Assembly: GCF_001499965.1 (NCBI RefSeq) | Contig: NZ_LQIT01000022.1 | Span: 23,679 to 87,678 of the forward strand | Source: Mycobacterium sp. GA-2829 | GTDB lineage: Bacteria; Actinomycetota; Actinomycetes; Mycobacteriales; Mycobacteriaceae | Direction: 5' to 3' | Length of the DNA: 64,000 nucleotides | Shown here: piece after piece, positions 1 to 10,195 of the stretch | Layout: every line of letters starts with the position of its first letter | Position numbering within the stretch: the stretch's first letter is position 1 | Made by a program: the position numbers and the translations under genes | The notes under the pieces: generated by a model | Seen by the model: only the letters and a program-made list of their open reading frames with translations | Told to the model about the DNA's origin: nothing | Database searches by the model: none

Positions 1-2
1 CT

Positions 3-1595
3 CGCGATGTGGCGCAACGCCTTTCCGACCGTGACGAGGCCGACCGGCTGGCGGCGCGGCTGACGAAGATCGACGCCGCGGTGCGTGAGCTGGCGGCCGT
101 CGACGCGGAGCTGGCGGGCATCACGGTCACCGACGCCGCGATGCGCGCGGTCGACGTGGCCGCTCTGGCCGTCGAGCGGGCGGCGGGTCAGGCCGAATTG
201 GCCTCCGCCCGAATCGAACTCGATGCCCTCGGTGCGGTCGAGGTGCGGGTCGGCGACGACTCCGTCTCATTGGCCGCCGGGCAGGACTGGGCGGTCAACG
301 CGACCTCGCCGACCGAGATCGTCGTGCCGGGCGTGCTGACCGCGCGGGTGGTGCCGGGGACGCCCGCCGCGGAGACCCAGGCGCGGTTGGACGCGGCGAC
401 CGCGGATCTGGCAGCCGCGTTGGCTGCCGCGGGGGCCGAGGACGTCGCCGGCGCGCGCAGTCTTCACGAGCGGCGGCGCGAATTGAAGCAGGTGAAGGCC
501 ACGCAGCGCGCCACGGTCGCCGCGCTGACCGGTGAGGACACCGCCGAACAGCTGCATGCCCGCCTCGCCGAACTCCGCGACAGCCAACCCGACGAGGACG
601 GTCTGTTCGAGCTCGAGGGCCCCGCCGACGCCGCGACGGCCCGCGCCGCGCTCGACGCCGCAGTCGCCGCGCACCAGCGGGCGATCGGTGTCTGCGAGAC
701 GCACCGCAAGGTCGCGGTGGCGGCGTCGATGCGGTTGAACGAGAAGGCGACTCGGCTCGGGGTGGTGCGGGAGAAGCTCGCGGCAGCGCAGACCGAGCTG
801 ACCACGGCGACCGATCGACTGTCCGCGGCACGGGCGCTCACCGACGACGAGGCGCTGTCGGTGGCCGCCGAGGCCGACCGCGAGGCCGCCGAACGCACCG
901 CCGCCCACGTTACGCAACTGCGCGAGGAACTCGCCGGCTGCGCCCCGGATGCGGTGGACGCCGCGCTCGACGATGTGACGCGTCGCGAGCGGGTGCTGCA
1001 GGCCCGGCACGAGGATGCGACCGAATCACTGCGCGAGGTCACCGCGGCCCTGAAGGTGTACGGCACCGAAGGCAGGCAGGGACAACTCGACAACGCCCAC
1101 ACCGAACGCGAGCACGCCGAGTCGGATTACCTGCGGGTGCACCGTCGGGCCCGCGCGGTCGACCTGCTGCGCTCGGTGATGAACCGGCACCGCTCCGCGA
1201 CGCGGGAACGCTATGTCGAACCTTTCCGCCGCGAGGTCGAACGGCTCGGCCGGCTCGTGTTCGGCGAGAGCTTCGAAGTCGAGATCGACAGCGATCTGCG
1301 GATCAACAACCGGACCCTGGCCGGCCGCACGGTGCCGTATGAATCGCTGTCGGGCGGGGCGAAGGAGCAGTTGGGCATCGTGGCCCGCCTCGCGGGGGCG
1401 GCGCTGGTGGCCAAGGAGGATTCGGTGCCGGTCGTCATCGACGATGCGCTGGGCTTCACCGATCCCGACCGATTGACCAAGATGGGCACGGTCTTCGACG
1501 TGATCGGCGGTGACGGGCAGGTCATCGTGCTGACCTGCAGCCCGCAGCGGTATGCGTCGGTGCCCGATGCGCACCACATCGAGTTGACCGTCTGA
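3..1595 (+). CDS. SbcC/Rad50-like ATPase, C-terminal part (Rv1278-like), 5' truncated by window edge
   Basis: The frame is open to the left edge, so the N-terminal half with the Walker A motif lies outside. About 530 residues are visible. They are a long Ala/Glu/Arg-rich helical stretch with coiled-coil character (roughly residues 1-400), then an ABC head. The head has the signature LSGGAKEQ near residue 446, a Walker B segment VPVVIDDALGF and the closing strand VIVLTCSP. This order is typical of SMC/Rad50/SbcC ATPases. M. tuberculosis Rv1278 has this architecture and follows an SbcD-like nuclease, so a DNA-processing role with an upstream nuclease is likely, by inference. The next gene starts 107 bp downstream on the same strand. 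Confidence 0.85.
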   Translation, partial: RDVAQRLSDRDEADRLAARLTKIDAAVRELAAVDAELAGITVTDAAMRAVDVAALAVERAAGQAELASARIELDALGAVEVRVGDDSVSLAAGQDWAVNATSPTEIVVPGVLTARVVPGTPAAETQARLDAATADLAAALAAAGAEDVAGARSLHERRRELKQVKATQRATVAALTGEDTAEQLHARLAELRDSQPDEDGLFELEGPADAATARAALDAAVAAHQRAIGVCETHRKVAVAASMRLNEKATRLGVVREKLAAAQTELTTATDRLSAARALTDDEALSVAAEADREAAERTAAHVTQLREELAGCAPDAVDAALDDVTRRERVLQARHEDATESLREVTAALKVYGTEGRQGQLDNAHTEREHAESDYLRVHRRARAVDLLRSVMNRHRSATRERYVEPFRREVERLGRLVFGESFEVEIDSDLRINNRTLAGRTVPYESLSGGAKEQLGIVARLAGAALVAKEDSVPVVIDDALGFTDPDRLTKMGTVFDVIGGDGQVIVLTCSPQRYASVPDAHHIELTV

Positions 1596-1702
1596 GCGAG
1601 GGTTTTCGCCTTATCGCCGCATGTGCGTGGCGCGAGACACGTGAGGTATCCGCGAAAACGGGTATGGGGCCTAGAACGCATACCTGAAACGGGAGGCCAA
1701 AG

Positions 1703-2347
1703 GTGTCATCAGAAGACACGTCAGGAGACAAGGGCGCGCTGCAGCAGCGCGTCACCGATCTGCTCACAGCCGTGGGGGCTGCGCTCGGTGACCTCACCCA
1801 ACGCGCGCGCGACGCGGTCGAGGGCGCCGCCGAACGGGTCGGCATCGGGTCGTCCTCCGACAGCGACGGCGATGACCGTCCCGCGGCGTTGCCGTCGTCC
1901 GACGCGAGCCAGGCGCCCACACCGGCCGCCACGGCGCCCGCGAAGAAAGCCCCGGCCAAGAAAGCCCCCGCCAAGAAGGTTCCGGCCAAAAAGGCTGCGG
2001 TGAAGGCCACGCCCACCAAGACCGAAGCGGCCAATTTGGCGCCGGCGAAAGACACTCCGGCCGCCAAGAAGGCCGCCCCGGCCAAGAAGGTGGCCCCGGC
2101 GAAGAAGTCGGCACCGGCCAAGGCCACACCGGTGAAGGCGCCACCCGCCAAGACCGAGGCCGCCAAGACCCCGGCGAAGAAGGCCCCGCCGGCCAAGGCA
2201 CAACCGGCGAAGGCAGAACCGGCCAAGGCACAACCGGCCAAGGCACAACCGGCGAAGGCCGCCGCCAAGAAGACGCCCGCCAAGAAGGCACCCGCGAAGA
2301 AGGCCCCGGCCAAGAAGGCGACCAAGCGCCCCGGCGCCACCAGCTGA
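1703..2347 (+). CDS. Lys/Ala/Pro-rich histone H1-like protein
   Basis: The protein has 214 residues. The first 60 or so form a short, partly acidic, amphipathic region. The rest is almost entirely [10 protein letters not shown]-type repeats, like the C-terminal tails of HupB and bacterial H1-like proteins, which bind DNA or RNA through dispersed lysines. The GTG start is chosen because GGGAGG lies at 1691-1696, six bases upstream. No folded catalytic domain is visible. It has no counterpart that I know of at this position in M. tuberculosis. It may be a nucleoid- or polyphosphate-binding protein, which is inference from composition. The repeats make length variation between strains likely. 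Confidence 0.75.
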   Translation: MSSEDTSGDKGALQQRVTDLLTAVGAALGDLTQRARDAVEGAAERVGIGSSSDSDGDDRPAALPSSDASQAPTPAATAPAKKAPAKKAPAKKVPAKKAAVKATPTKTEAANLAPAKDTPAAKKAAPAKKVAPAKKSAPAKATPVKAPPAKTEAAKTPAKKAPPAKAQPAKAEPAKAQPAKAQPAKAAAKKTPAKKAPAKKAPAKKATKRPGATS

Positions 2348-2358
2348 GCGGCTCAGAC

Positions 2359-3570
2359 TCAGAAGTAGGCGTTCGCCGGCACCGGCGTCCCGTGCAACAG
2401 GTTCTCGCCGATCACTTTCGCCTTGTAGGCGACCAGGTTGTGCAGCGTGATCGTGCGGATATTGCGCCAATGGCGGTCGAGGTTGCGCTTGCGGCTCGCG
2501 GCGCTGGCGCCGCCCAGCTCCAACAGTCGGGTGGCCGCTTCCGGCGCCACCCGGTCCAGATGCACTTTCACCTTCGCGACGGCCAGCTGCGCCTCCTGAG
2601 CCAACGTTGCATCCGGCACCCCGTCGACCGCTGAGTCGGTCGCCGCGCCGATGGTCGCCGCAGCGTCGAGCACCGCGGCACGCGCCACGTAGGCCGTGCT
2701 GGCCAGTTCCCCCAGCTGACGCTGCAGCAGCGGATCGTCGGTGGGCCGCTCGGCCACCGCATGGCTGAAGTTGCGCTCACGGGACTCCAGCAGCGCGACA
2801 CCGTCCTCGACCACGTTCTGCAGGATCCCCGCCACCACCGCGTGGATGAACAGCTGCAGCGAGGCGTACTGCACCGTGGGCGCCGCTTCCGCGTCGTACG
2901 GCGAATCGGTGAGCACCTCGTCGGCCGACACCGAGACGTCGGTGAACGTCGTCGTGCCGGTCCCGGTCCGGCGCTGACCGAAGCCGTCCCAGTCGTCCAC
3001 CACGCCGACGCCGTGACGGTCGGTGGGCACCACGACGGTCGCGACCGAATCGTGGTCGGTGGTCGCGGTGACGGTCAGGTAATCCGAGAACAGGGTACCG
3101 GTGCTGTAGTACTTCTCGCCGGTGAGCCGGTAGCCGCCATGACCGTCGGGCAGCAGGCGCGTGTTGAACACCAAGCTGCCGACCGCCAGGCCGCCCTTCT
3201 CGCTGAACGCGTTGCCGAAGATCTTGCCGTCGACGACCCTGTCCAGCCACCGCCGCGACGCCGGATCGTCGAGGGTGCGCAGCCGCTCCTCGACGAACCA
3301 GAAGTGGGTGCGGAAGATGTGCGCGACAATAGGATCGGCGGCCGCCACGTCGATGATCGTCGAGAACAGTTGCGGCACAGTCAGACCCGCGCCGCCGAGG
3401 GCTTCGGGCAGTCGCAGGGTGCCGAACCCGGCGCGTTTGAGCGCCGCCACCTGATCGAAGGGGTTCTCGTCGGCCAGGTCCCGCTGCCGTGCGCCCGCGG
3501 CGATCTGGGCCAGCAGCACGGCGAATTCCGGTGAGCCGGGCAGTGCCCGGGCGTTCTCCACAGTCGTCAT
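2359..3570 (-). CDS. acyl-CoA dehydrogenase-fold flavoprotein (SfnB/DszC-like monooxygenase)
   Basis: The protein has 403 residues, a usual length for the acyl-CoA dehydrogenase superfamily. The N-terminal helical part contains LRLPEALGGAGLT, the middle beta domain contains the GEKYYSTGTLFSDY segment, and the C-terminal helical bundle ends near LGGASAASRKRNLDRHWRNIRTITLHN. The last stretch, with its His/Arg-rich end, is typical of the DszC/SfnB branch, flavin-dependent monooxygenases for organosulfur compounds, rather than of true dehydrogenases. A sulfur-scavenging role is therefore plausible but not shown. It lies 68 bp downstream of oppA on the same strand and could be read through from the opp operon. 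It converges with the Lys-rich gene. Confidence 0.8.
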   Translation of the reverse strand: MTTVENARALPGSPEFAVLLAQIAAGARQRDLADENPFDQVAALKRAGFGTLRLPEALGGAGLTVPQLFSTIIDVAAADPIVAHIFRTHFWFVEERLRTLDDPASRRWLDRVVDGKIFGNAFSEKGGLAVGSLVFNTRLLPDGHGGYRLTGEKYYSTGTLFSDYLTVTATTDHDSVATVVVPTDRHGVGVVDDWDGFGQRRTGTGTTTFTDVSVSADEVLTDSPYDAEAAPTVQYASLQLFIHAVVAGILQNVVEDGVALLESRERNFSHAVAERPTDDPLLQRQLGELASTAYVARAAVLDAAATIGAATDSAVDGVPDATLAQEAQLAVAKVKVHLDRVAPEAATRLLELGGASAASRKRNLDRHWRNIRTITLHNLVAYKAKVIGENLLHGTPVPANAYF

Positions 3571-3638
3571 GGCTCGGTTCTACCGAGGTGACGCCGCGGG
3601 GAGCACCGTTTGGATCAGCGAGACCCGAACTGCGGGCC

Positions 3639-5309
3639 CTACTTCATGAAGCCGATCTTGGTGTAGTCCAGATCGCCGATCCCGGCGGGCCCGTAGTTGG
3701 CCAGGCTGCTGCGCACCGCGACGTTGCCTGCCGACTGGAACAGCGGCAGGCTGTGCACCTCCGCCCACAGCATCTTGTCCAGTTCGTTGGCCTGCGCGCG
3801 GGCCTTGGCGGCATCGAGTTCGGACAGCGTCTTCTCGATCTGCGCGTCGATCTGCGGGCTGCCGATCTTGCCGACGTTGCCCTCACCTCCGGAGGCGTAG
3901 ATCTGCGTGAGGCTCGACAGCGCGAAAGCGTCGCCGGCGTAGGCGAACTGCGCGATGTCGAAGTTGCCCGGCGTCACGTACTGGGTGAACAGCGCGCCGC
4001 CGGGGGCGGCGATCAGATCGAGCTTGACCCCGATCTGCGCCAGCAGGTTCTGGGCGATCTGGGCGATCTGCCGGGTGCTCTGCGCGTCGTAGAACACGTC
4101 GCGGATCACCAGCTGCTTACCGTCCTTCTCCCGGAACTGCCCGTTCAGCCGCCAGCCCAGCGCGTCGAGTTCGCGTTTGGCGGCCTCCGGGTCGAACGGG
4201 ATGCCGTTGCTCTCGTACCCCTCCTGGCCGGCCACGTAGATGTGGTTGTCCAGCGTCGTGGGGGTGTTCACCAGCCCACGCTGGCTGACGTCGGCGATGA
4301 CCTGCCGGTCGATGCCCTTGGCGACGGCCATCCGCAGCGCCGGATCGCTCAGGACCGAACCCGGGGCGCCGTTGAACGTGAGGTGGTACCAGCTGGCCGC
4401 GGGGGCCCGGCGGATCGATACCCCTGCGGTGCGCTGCGCGATCGTCAGATCGTCGAGCGACGCCAGCCCCACCGCGTCGAGCGCGTTGTTCTGCAGCGCC
4501 GGGATCTTGGCCGCGTCGTCGAGCACCGTGTAGGTGATCGTGTCCAGCCGCGGCGGCGCGCCCCACCATTTGGGGTTGCGGCTCAACGTGATCCGCTGCG
4601 CGGCTTTGTCGACGTTGCTGACCAGGAACGGTCCTGCCGAGGGGCCGGGGCCGTTGAGCTGAGCCTTGTTGAACGCCTCTGGCGTGGCGGTCATGCTCTT
4701 CGGATAGAGCATGGTGTTGCCGGCGAACATGCCCTTCCAGTCGGCGTAATGCTTGGCGAACGTGACGACCGCCTGTCGGTCGTCGGCGCCGCGGGTCACC
4801 GAGGCGACGCGCTCGCTGCCGTTCGGGGCGGCGATCAGGTACGCCGGGTCCTCACCCTTGGTGGCATTGATCTGGCTCGCGATGTCCTCCCAGGTGATCG
4901 GCGTGCCGTCGCTCCACACCGCCTTGGGGTTGATCGTGTAGGTGACCGTCTGCGGATCGGTCCTTGTCAACTCCACGTTGGTGAAGTAGTCGGGGTTGAC
5001 GGTGGCCTCACCCGACGGCGAGATGACGAACGCGCGCGGCATCGTCGGGCGCAGCAGCGAGCCGAGCTCGCCGAGGTTGCCGTCGATGTGCAGGGTGTTG
5101 AAGTTCGGCGGGAAGCCGCTGAGCGCGAGCCGCAGATTACCGCCGTCGCGCAGGTTCGCCGGGTCCTGCGGGTTGATGTCGTTGGTGGCGCCCAGTTCGG
5201 CGTTGCCGCCGGGTGACGGGGCGCCGTCGGGGTTGTCGGTGGAGCAGCCGGCCAGCAGCAGTGCGGCGGCGAGGGCGGCCGCAGCCAGGCGTCGCATCGT
5301 CATGCGCAC
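3639..5309 (-). CDS. oppA: oligopeptide ABC transporter substrate-binding lipoprotein OppA
   Basis: This is a family-5 extracellular solute-binding protein of about 556 residues. The N-terminus has Arg residues, a hydrophobic stretch and the lipobox LLAGC, which predicts lipidation at Cys22 and anchoring on the outer face of the membrane. The body carries SBP_bac_5 features such as YTINPKAVWSDGTPITWEDI. It captures peptides and passes them to OppB/OppC. It is the last gene of oppBCDA and starts 5 bp after the oppD stop. The GTG at 5309 is the longest start; the in-frame ATG codons at 5303 and 5297 are alternatives and none has a clear Shine-Dalgarno. Order and orientation match Rv1280c-Rv1283c. 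Confidence 0.93.
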   Translation of the reverse strand: MRMTMRRLAAAALAAALLLAGCSTDNPDGAPSPGGNAELGATNDINPQDPANLRDGGNLRLALSGFPPNFNTLHIDGNLGELGSLLRPTMPRAFVISPSGEATVNPDYFTNVELTRTDPQTVTYTINPKAVWSDGTPITWEDIASQINATKGEDPAYLIAAPNGSERVASVTRGADDRQAVVTFAKHYADWKGMFAGNTMLYPKSMTATPEAFNKAQLNGPGPSAGPFLVSNVDKAAQRITLSRNPKWWGAPPRLDTITYTVLDDAAKIPALQNNALDAVGLASLDDLTIAQRTAGVSIRRAPAASWYHLTFNGAPGSVLSDPALRMAVAKGIDRQVIADVSQRGLVNTPTTLDNHIYVAGQEGYESNGIPFDPEAAKRELDALGWRLNGQFREKDGKQLVIRDVFYDAQSTRQIAQIAQNLLAQIGVKLDLIAAPGGALFTQYVTPGNFDIAQFAYAGDAFALSSLTQIYASGGEGNVGKIGSPQIDAQIEKTLSELDAAKARAQANELDKMLWAEVHSLPLFQSAGNVAVRSSLANYGPAGIGDLDYTKIGFMK

Positions 5310-5314
5310 AAACT

Positions 5315-7150
5315 TTAACGTTGCCCGACGCTCGGTTGCGGGACCGCGGCCAGGAGGCGCCGGGTGTACTCATGGCGGGGTGCGGTGAAGATCTGGTCGC
5401 CGTCGCCCTGTTCGACGATCGTGCCCCTGTGCATGACCGCCACCCGGTGGGCCAGATGGCGGACCACCGACAGGTCGTGCGAGACGAACAGGTACGACAG
5501 CCCGAACCGCTCCTGCAGGTCCAGCAGAAGGTTGATGATGCCGGCCTGGATCGACACGTCGAGCGCCGAGACCGGTTCGTCGAGGGCGAGGATCTTCGGC
5601 TGCGTCGCCAACGCCCGCGCGATCCCGATGCGTTGCTTCTGCCCGCCGGAGAACTCGGCCGGGTACCGGCTGGCGTCTTCCCGTCGCAGCCCCACGATGC
5701 CGAGCAGCTCGGCCACCCGGTTGTCGATGCGTGACTTGTCGAAACCATTGGCCTGCAATGGTTCTGCCAATACTTCGAAGACCGGCAGGCGGGGGTCCAG
5801 CGAGGCCACCGGATCCTGGAACACCACCTGCAGGTCACCGCGCAGCGCGCGGCGCTGCCGGGCGTCGAGTGTGGCCACGTCGGCGCCGAGCACTTCGATC
5901 GACCCGCCCTGCGGTGCGGTCAGGTCGAGGATCTGGTGCAGGGTCGTGGACTTGCCCGAGCCGGATTCGCCGACGATTCCGAGCGTGCGGCCCTGCTGCA
6001 GGTCGACGCTGATGCCGTCGACGGCGCGCACCTCGCCGATCTTGCGCCGGAACACCGCGCCGGCGGTCAGCGTGTAGGTCTTGACCAGATCGGTCACCCG
6101 CAGCACGACCGGGGCGTCGGCGTTCGGCGGTGCCGCCGCCGGTGCGGTCGACACGCCGTACACCTCGTCGGCGCGGCGACCCGCGACGTGCTCGGTGCGG
6201 ATGCACGCGGCCCGGTGACCCGGGCCCACCTCGATCAACTCGGGTTCGGCGGCCCGGCACTCGTCGATCGCCAGGGGACAGCGCGGTGCGAACGGGCAGC
6301 CCGGCGGCAGATCGGCCAGCGACGGCGGGGCGCCGGGGATCGGCACCAACCGCGCACCCTGGGCGGCGTCCAGGCGCGGCACCGACCCGAGCAGCCCGAC
6401 GGTGTAGGGCATCCGGCGCGCGGTGTACAGGTCGGAAACCGAGGCGATCTCGACGGCCCGGCCCGCGTACATCACCAGCGCGCGGTCGGCGAACTCGGCG
6501 ACCACCCCGAGGTCGTGGGTGATGATCAGCACGCCCGCCCCGGTGACGTCGCGGGCGGTGCGCAGCACGTCGAGGATCTGGGCCTGCACGGTCACGTCGA
6601 GCGCGGTGGTGGGCTCGTCGCAGATGATCAGGTCCGGGTCGTTGGCGATCGCGATCGCGATGACGACCCGCTGCCGCTCACCGCCGGACAGTTCGTGCGG
6701 GAACGCCCGCGCGCGGCGTTCGGGCTGTGCGATGCCGACGAGTTCGAGCAGTTCGACCGCGCGGGTGCGCGCCGCCCGCTTGCCGAGGTCGCGGTTGTGC
6801 ACCCGCAGCGCCTCGGCGATTTGATCGCCCACCGTGTAGACCGGGGTCAGCGCCGACATCGGATCCTGGAACACCGTCCCGATGCGACGGCCCCGGATCC
6901 GCGACATCTCCGCGTCGGTGAGCGTCAACAGCTCTTCACCGTCCAACCGCACCGACCCCGACACCTCGGCGTGTTCGGGCAGCAGCCCGGCCACCGCCAT
7001 CGCCCCCGCCGATTTGCCCGCGCCCGATTCGCCGACCAGCGCCACCACCTCACCGGCGTCGACGTGGTAGTCCAGCCCCCGCACCGCGGCCACCCGCTCG
7101 GTGTCGGTCGCGAACGTCACGGTCAGCCCGGACACTTCCAGCAGGCTCAC
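5315..7150 (-). CDS. oppD: oligopeptide ABC transporter, double ATPase subunit OppD
   Basis: Two ABC ATPase domains are fused in one 611-residue chain (like OppD plus OppF). The first has Walker A GESGAGKS, signature LSGGERQR and Walker [13 protein letters not shown]. The second has [17 protein letters not shown] and [12 protein letters not shown]. Between them lies the Cys-rich CPFAPRCP segment found in peptide-type transporter ATPases, which may carry an Fe-S cluster by analogy. The GTG start at 7150 overlaps the oppC stop in GTGA, indicating translational coupling. The open frame continues upstream only as an out-of-frame shadow of oppC. The product energises peptide import at the cytoplasmic face. 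Confidence 0.95.
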   Translation of the reverse strand: MSLLEVSGLTVTFATDTERVAAVRGLDYHVDAGEVVALVGESGAGKSAGAMAVAGLLPEHAEVSGSVRLDGEELLTLTDAEMSRIRGRRIGTVFQDPMSALTPVYTVGDQIAEALRVHNRDLGKRAARTRAVELLELVGIAQPERRARAFPHELSGGERQRVVIAIAIANDPDLIICDEPTTALDVTVQAQILDVLRTARDVTGAGVLIITHDLGVVAEFADRALVMYAGRAVEIASVSDLYTARRMPYTVGLLGSVPRLDAAQGARLVPIPGAPPSLADLPPGCPFAPRCPLAIDECRAAEPELIEVGPGHRAACIRTEHVAGRRADEVYGVSTAPAAAPPNADAPVVLRVTDLVKTYTLTAGAVFRRKIGEVRAVDGISVDLQQGRTLGIVGESGSGKSTTLHQILDLTAPQGGSIEVLGADVATLDARQRRALRGDLQVVFQDPVASLDPRLPVFEVLAEPLQANGFDKSRIDNRVAELLGIVGLRREDASRYPAEFSGGQKQRIGIARALATQPKILALDEPVSALDVSIQAGIINLLLDLQERFGLSYLFVSHDLSVVRHLAHRVAVMHRGTIVEQGDGDQIFTAPRHEYTRRLLAAVPQPSVGQR

Positions 7151-8066
7151 TTCGTCGCCCCCTTCCGGGGCGGCCTGGCCGCGGGGTCCAGCGCGTCGCG
7201 CAGGCCGTCGCCGATCAGGTTCGCGCACAACACGATCAGGATCAGTACCCCGGCCGGGAACAGGAACACCCAGGGGAACGTGGTCACCGAGGGGGTGCCG
7301 TCGGCGATCAACGTGCCCAGCGACACGTCGGGCCGCTGGACACCGAATCCCAGGAAGCTGAGCCCGGTTTCGGCCAGGATCGCCACCCCGACGTTGAGGG
7401 CGGTGTCGATGATGAGGATCGACGCGACGTTGGGCACGATGTGGCGCACGATGATCCGCCAGTGCGACACCCCCATGTAGCGGGCGGCGACGACGAACTC
7501 GCGGTCGCGCAGGCTCATCGTCAACCCGCGCACGATGCGGGAGCTGATCATCCAGCTGAACGCCGCCAGCAGCAGGATCAGCCACAGGATGGTGCCGGAG
7601 TCGCGGGTCCTGGGGGTGACGATGGCGATGAGGATGAAGCTCGGCACCACCAGCAGCAGATCGACCAGCCACATCAGCGCACGGTCGCGCCAGCCGCCGA
7701 AGTAGCCCGCGACCGCGCCGACCGTGGCGGCGATGATCGTCGAGATGAACGCCACCGCGACGCCGATGAGCATCGACTTCTGCATCCCGCGCAGGGTCTG
7801 CGCGAACAGGTCCTGCCCGAGTGCGTTGGTGCCGAACCAGTGGTCGCCCGACGGCGGCTGCTGCAGCGCGTAGTAGTCGAGTTCGGCGTAGCTGTAGGGC
7901 AGCAGCGGCGGCAACAGGTAGCAGCCGGCGAACATCAGCACCAGCAGGATCAACGCGATGACCGCCTGCCGGTTGCGCAGGAACCGGCGCAGCACCAGCG
8001 TCCGCCGCGAAGCGAACCGCTCGGTGTGCAGCCCCGAGCGCGCTGCGGTACTCGTCGAATCGCTCA

Positions 8067-8067
<1 letters not shown>
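7147..8067 (-). CDS. oppC: oligopeptide ABC transporter permease OppC
   Basis: This is an inner-membrane permease of 306 residues. The cytoplasmic N-terminus is followed by a first membrane helix (about residues 35-55, [18 protein letters not shown]), a short extracytoplasmic domain and five further helices. The EAA-type loop lies near [20 protein letters not shown], where it contacts OppD. The ATG at 8067 is chosen because the protein then starts at the family's usual point and its start overlaps the oppB stop by one base (TGATG). The 3' end overlaps oppD by four bases, so the four subunits are translationally linked. Confidence 0.94.
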
Positions 8068-9047
<980 letters not shown>

Positions 9048-9102
9048 CGGCGACTGCCGCTGCTGGCCTGCATGGGCTAGAGGGTAGAAGACCCTCGCGG
9101 AA

Positions 9103-9333
9103 TCAGCGCTGCGGCGGTGGCGGCGCGCCGGGGCCGTCGGGACCGCCTGGACCCCCGAAGCCGCCGGGCGGTGGGCCGAACTGGTGCGACCCCGGCCCGA
9201 CCGACGGTTGGTCGGTGGCCGCGTAGATCACCCCGCCGCCCAGGGCGGCGATGACGGCGGCAACGGCGATCGCCGCTGCGGTCTCCCGGCCGCTCCATCG
9301 CCCGCCGCCGGGCGTGCCCCACACATCACTCAT
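9103..9333 (-). CDS. small membrane protein with Gly/Pro-rich extracytoplasmic tail
   Basis: The protein has about 76 residues: a short cytoplasmic N-terminus, one membrane helix (TAAAIAVAAVIAALGGGVIYAA), then a tail made almost only of Gly, Pro, Phe, His and Gln, predicted to lie outside. I do not recognise it. The ATG at 9333 is preferred over the in-frame ATG at 9357, which lies inside the upstream repeat box. With 9333 the distance from the box to the start is 21 bases, identical to the divergent response-regulator gene. It could be a sensed or modified partner of the neighbouring two-component system or glycosyltransferases (inference), and may share a transcript with oppBCDA. Confidence 0.6.
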   Translation of the reverse strand: MSDVWGTPGGGRWSGRETAAAIAVAAVIAALGGGVIYAATDQPSVGPGSHQFGPPPGGFGGPGGPDGPGAPPPPQR

Positions 9334-9354
9334 GACGCCATCGTGCGGGCCGGA

Positions 9355-9383
9355 CATGGGTGTGCGCTGTGAGCCGCATGTGA
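9355..9383 (-). promoter_or_regulatory. PhoP-box-like triple direct repeat facing the small membrane-protein gene
   Basis: Read on the minus strand the elements are TCACATG, CGGC, TCACAGC, GCAC, ACCCATG: three 7-bp repeats, each separated by 4 bp, giving an 11-bp period that keeps them on one DNA face. The middle repeat is an exact half-site of the mycobacterial PhoP box. The element ends 21 bp before the ATG at 9333. The same architecture faces the opposite way at 9394-9433. Confidence 0.6.
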
Positions 9384-9393
9384 GATACGGGTT

Positions 9394-9433
9394 TCACAGC
9401 GGGCGCATAGGCACGGCACAGGGTCGGCCCATC
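9394..9433 (+). promoter_or_regulatory. PhoP-box-like direct-repeat array upstream of the response-regulator gene
   Basis: Four 7-bp units on an 11-bp period: TCACAGC (9394), GCATAGG (9405), GCACAGG (9416), GCCCATC (9427), with 4-bp spacers. It ends 21 bp before the ATG at 9455. An OmpR-family regulator dimer normally binds two such units head to tail. Autoregulation by the gene it precedes is likely, but PhoP itself is an alternative. Confidence 0.65.
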
Positions 9434-9454
9434 GCGGCGCGAATAATGGCATTC

Positions 9455-10195
9455 ATGAGCCCCAACCAGACCGACGCCGACCGGTCGGTCATGCGCCGCG
9501 CCGACGGCAACCCGGTGCGGGTGCTCGTCGTCGACGACGAACCGGTGCTCGCCGAACTCGTCTCGATGGCGCTGCGCTACGAGGGCTGGGACATCTCCAC
9601 CGCGGGTGACGGCGCCACCGCGATCGCGCTGGCGCGCGAGAACCCGCCCGACGTCGTCGTCCTCGACGTGATGCTGCCCGATATGAGCGGTCTCGAGGTG
9701 CTGGCCAAACTCCGCGAGCAGATCCCCGGCCTGCCGCTGCTGCTGCTCACCGCGAAGGACTCCGTCGAGGACCGCATCGCCGGGCTGACCGCGGGCGGCG
9801 ACGACTACGTCACCAAACCGTTCTCCCTCGAAGAGGTGGTGTTGCGGCTGCGGGCGCTGCTGCGGCGCACCGGGGTCAGCGAGACCGGCGGCGCCAAGAT
9901 CGTCGTCGGCGATCTGGTGCTCGACGAGGACAGCCACGAGGTCACCCGCGGCGGTGACCCGATCACGTTGACCGCCACCGAATTCGAACTGCTGCGCTTC
10001 ATGATGCGAAATTCCAAGCGGGTGCTGAGCAAGGCCCAGATCCTCGATCGGGTCTGGAGCTACGACTTCGGCGGCCGCTCCAACATCGTCGAGCTGTACG
10101 TGTCGTATCTGCGCAAGAAGATCGACAGCGGACGCGAACCGATGATCCACACGCTGCGCGGCGCCGGGTATGTCCTCAAACCCGCCGCCCGCTGA
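9455..10195 (+). CDS. OmpR-family response regulator
   Basis: About 246 residues: a receiver domain starting VRVLVVDDEP, phosphoacceptor Asp71 in VVLDVMLPDMSG, the conserved Lys in GDDYVTKPFS, then a winged-helix DNA-binding domain (LTATEFELLRFMM to MIHTLRGAGYVLKP). It is close in type to the mycobacterial PhoP/TrcR group; I cannot decide the orthologue from memory. The ATG at 9455 is chosen over 9446 because it lies 21 bp after the repeat array, mirroring the divergent gene. The kinase gene overlaps its 3' end by 26 bp, so the two form a cognate pair. The predicted target sites are the four repeat boxes in this block. Confidence 0.9.
   Translation: MSPNQTDADRSVMRRADGNPVRVLVVDDEPVLAELVSMALRYEGWDISTAGDGATAIALARENPPDVVVLDVMLPDMSGLEVLAKLREQIPGLPLLLLTAKDSVEDRIAGLTAGGDDYVTKPFSLEEVVLRLRALLRRTGVSETGGAKIVVGDLVLDEDSHEVTRGGDPITLTATEFELLRFMMRNSKRVLSKAQILDRVWSYDFGGRSNIVELYVSYLRKKIDSGREPMIHTLRGAGYVLKPAAR

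Noticed and set aside
1661..1684. GGTATG/CATACC inverted repeat before the Lys-rich gene
   Set aside because: Arms of six with a 12-base gap are too short to call an operator without conservation data.
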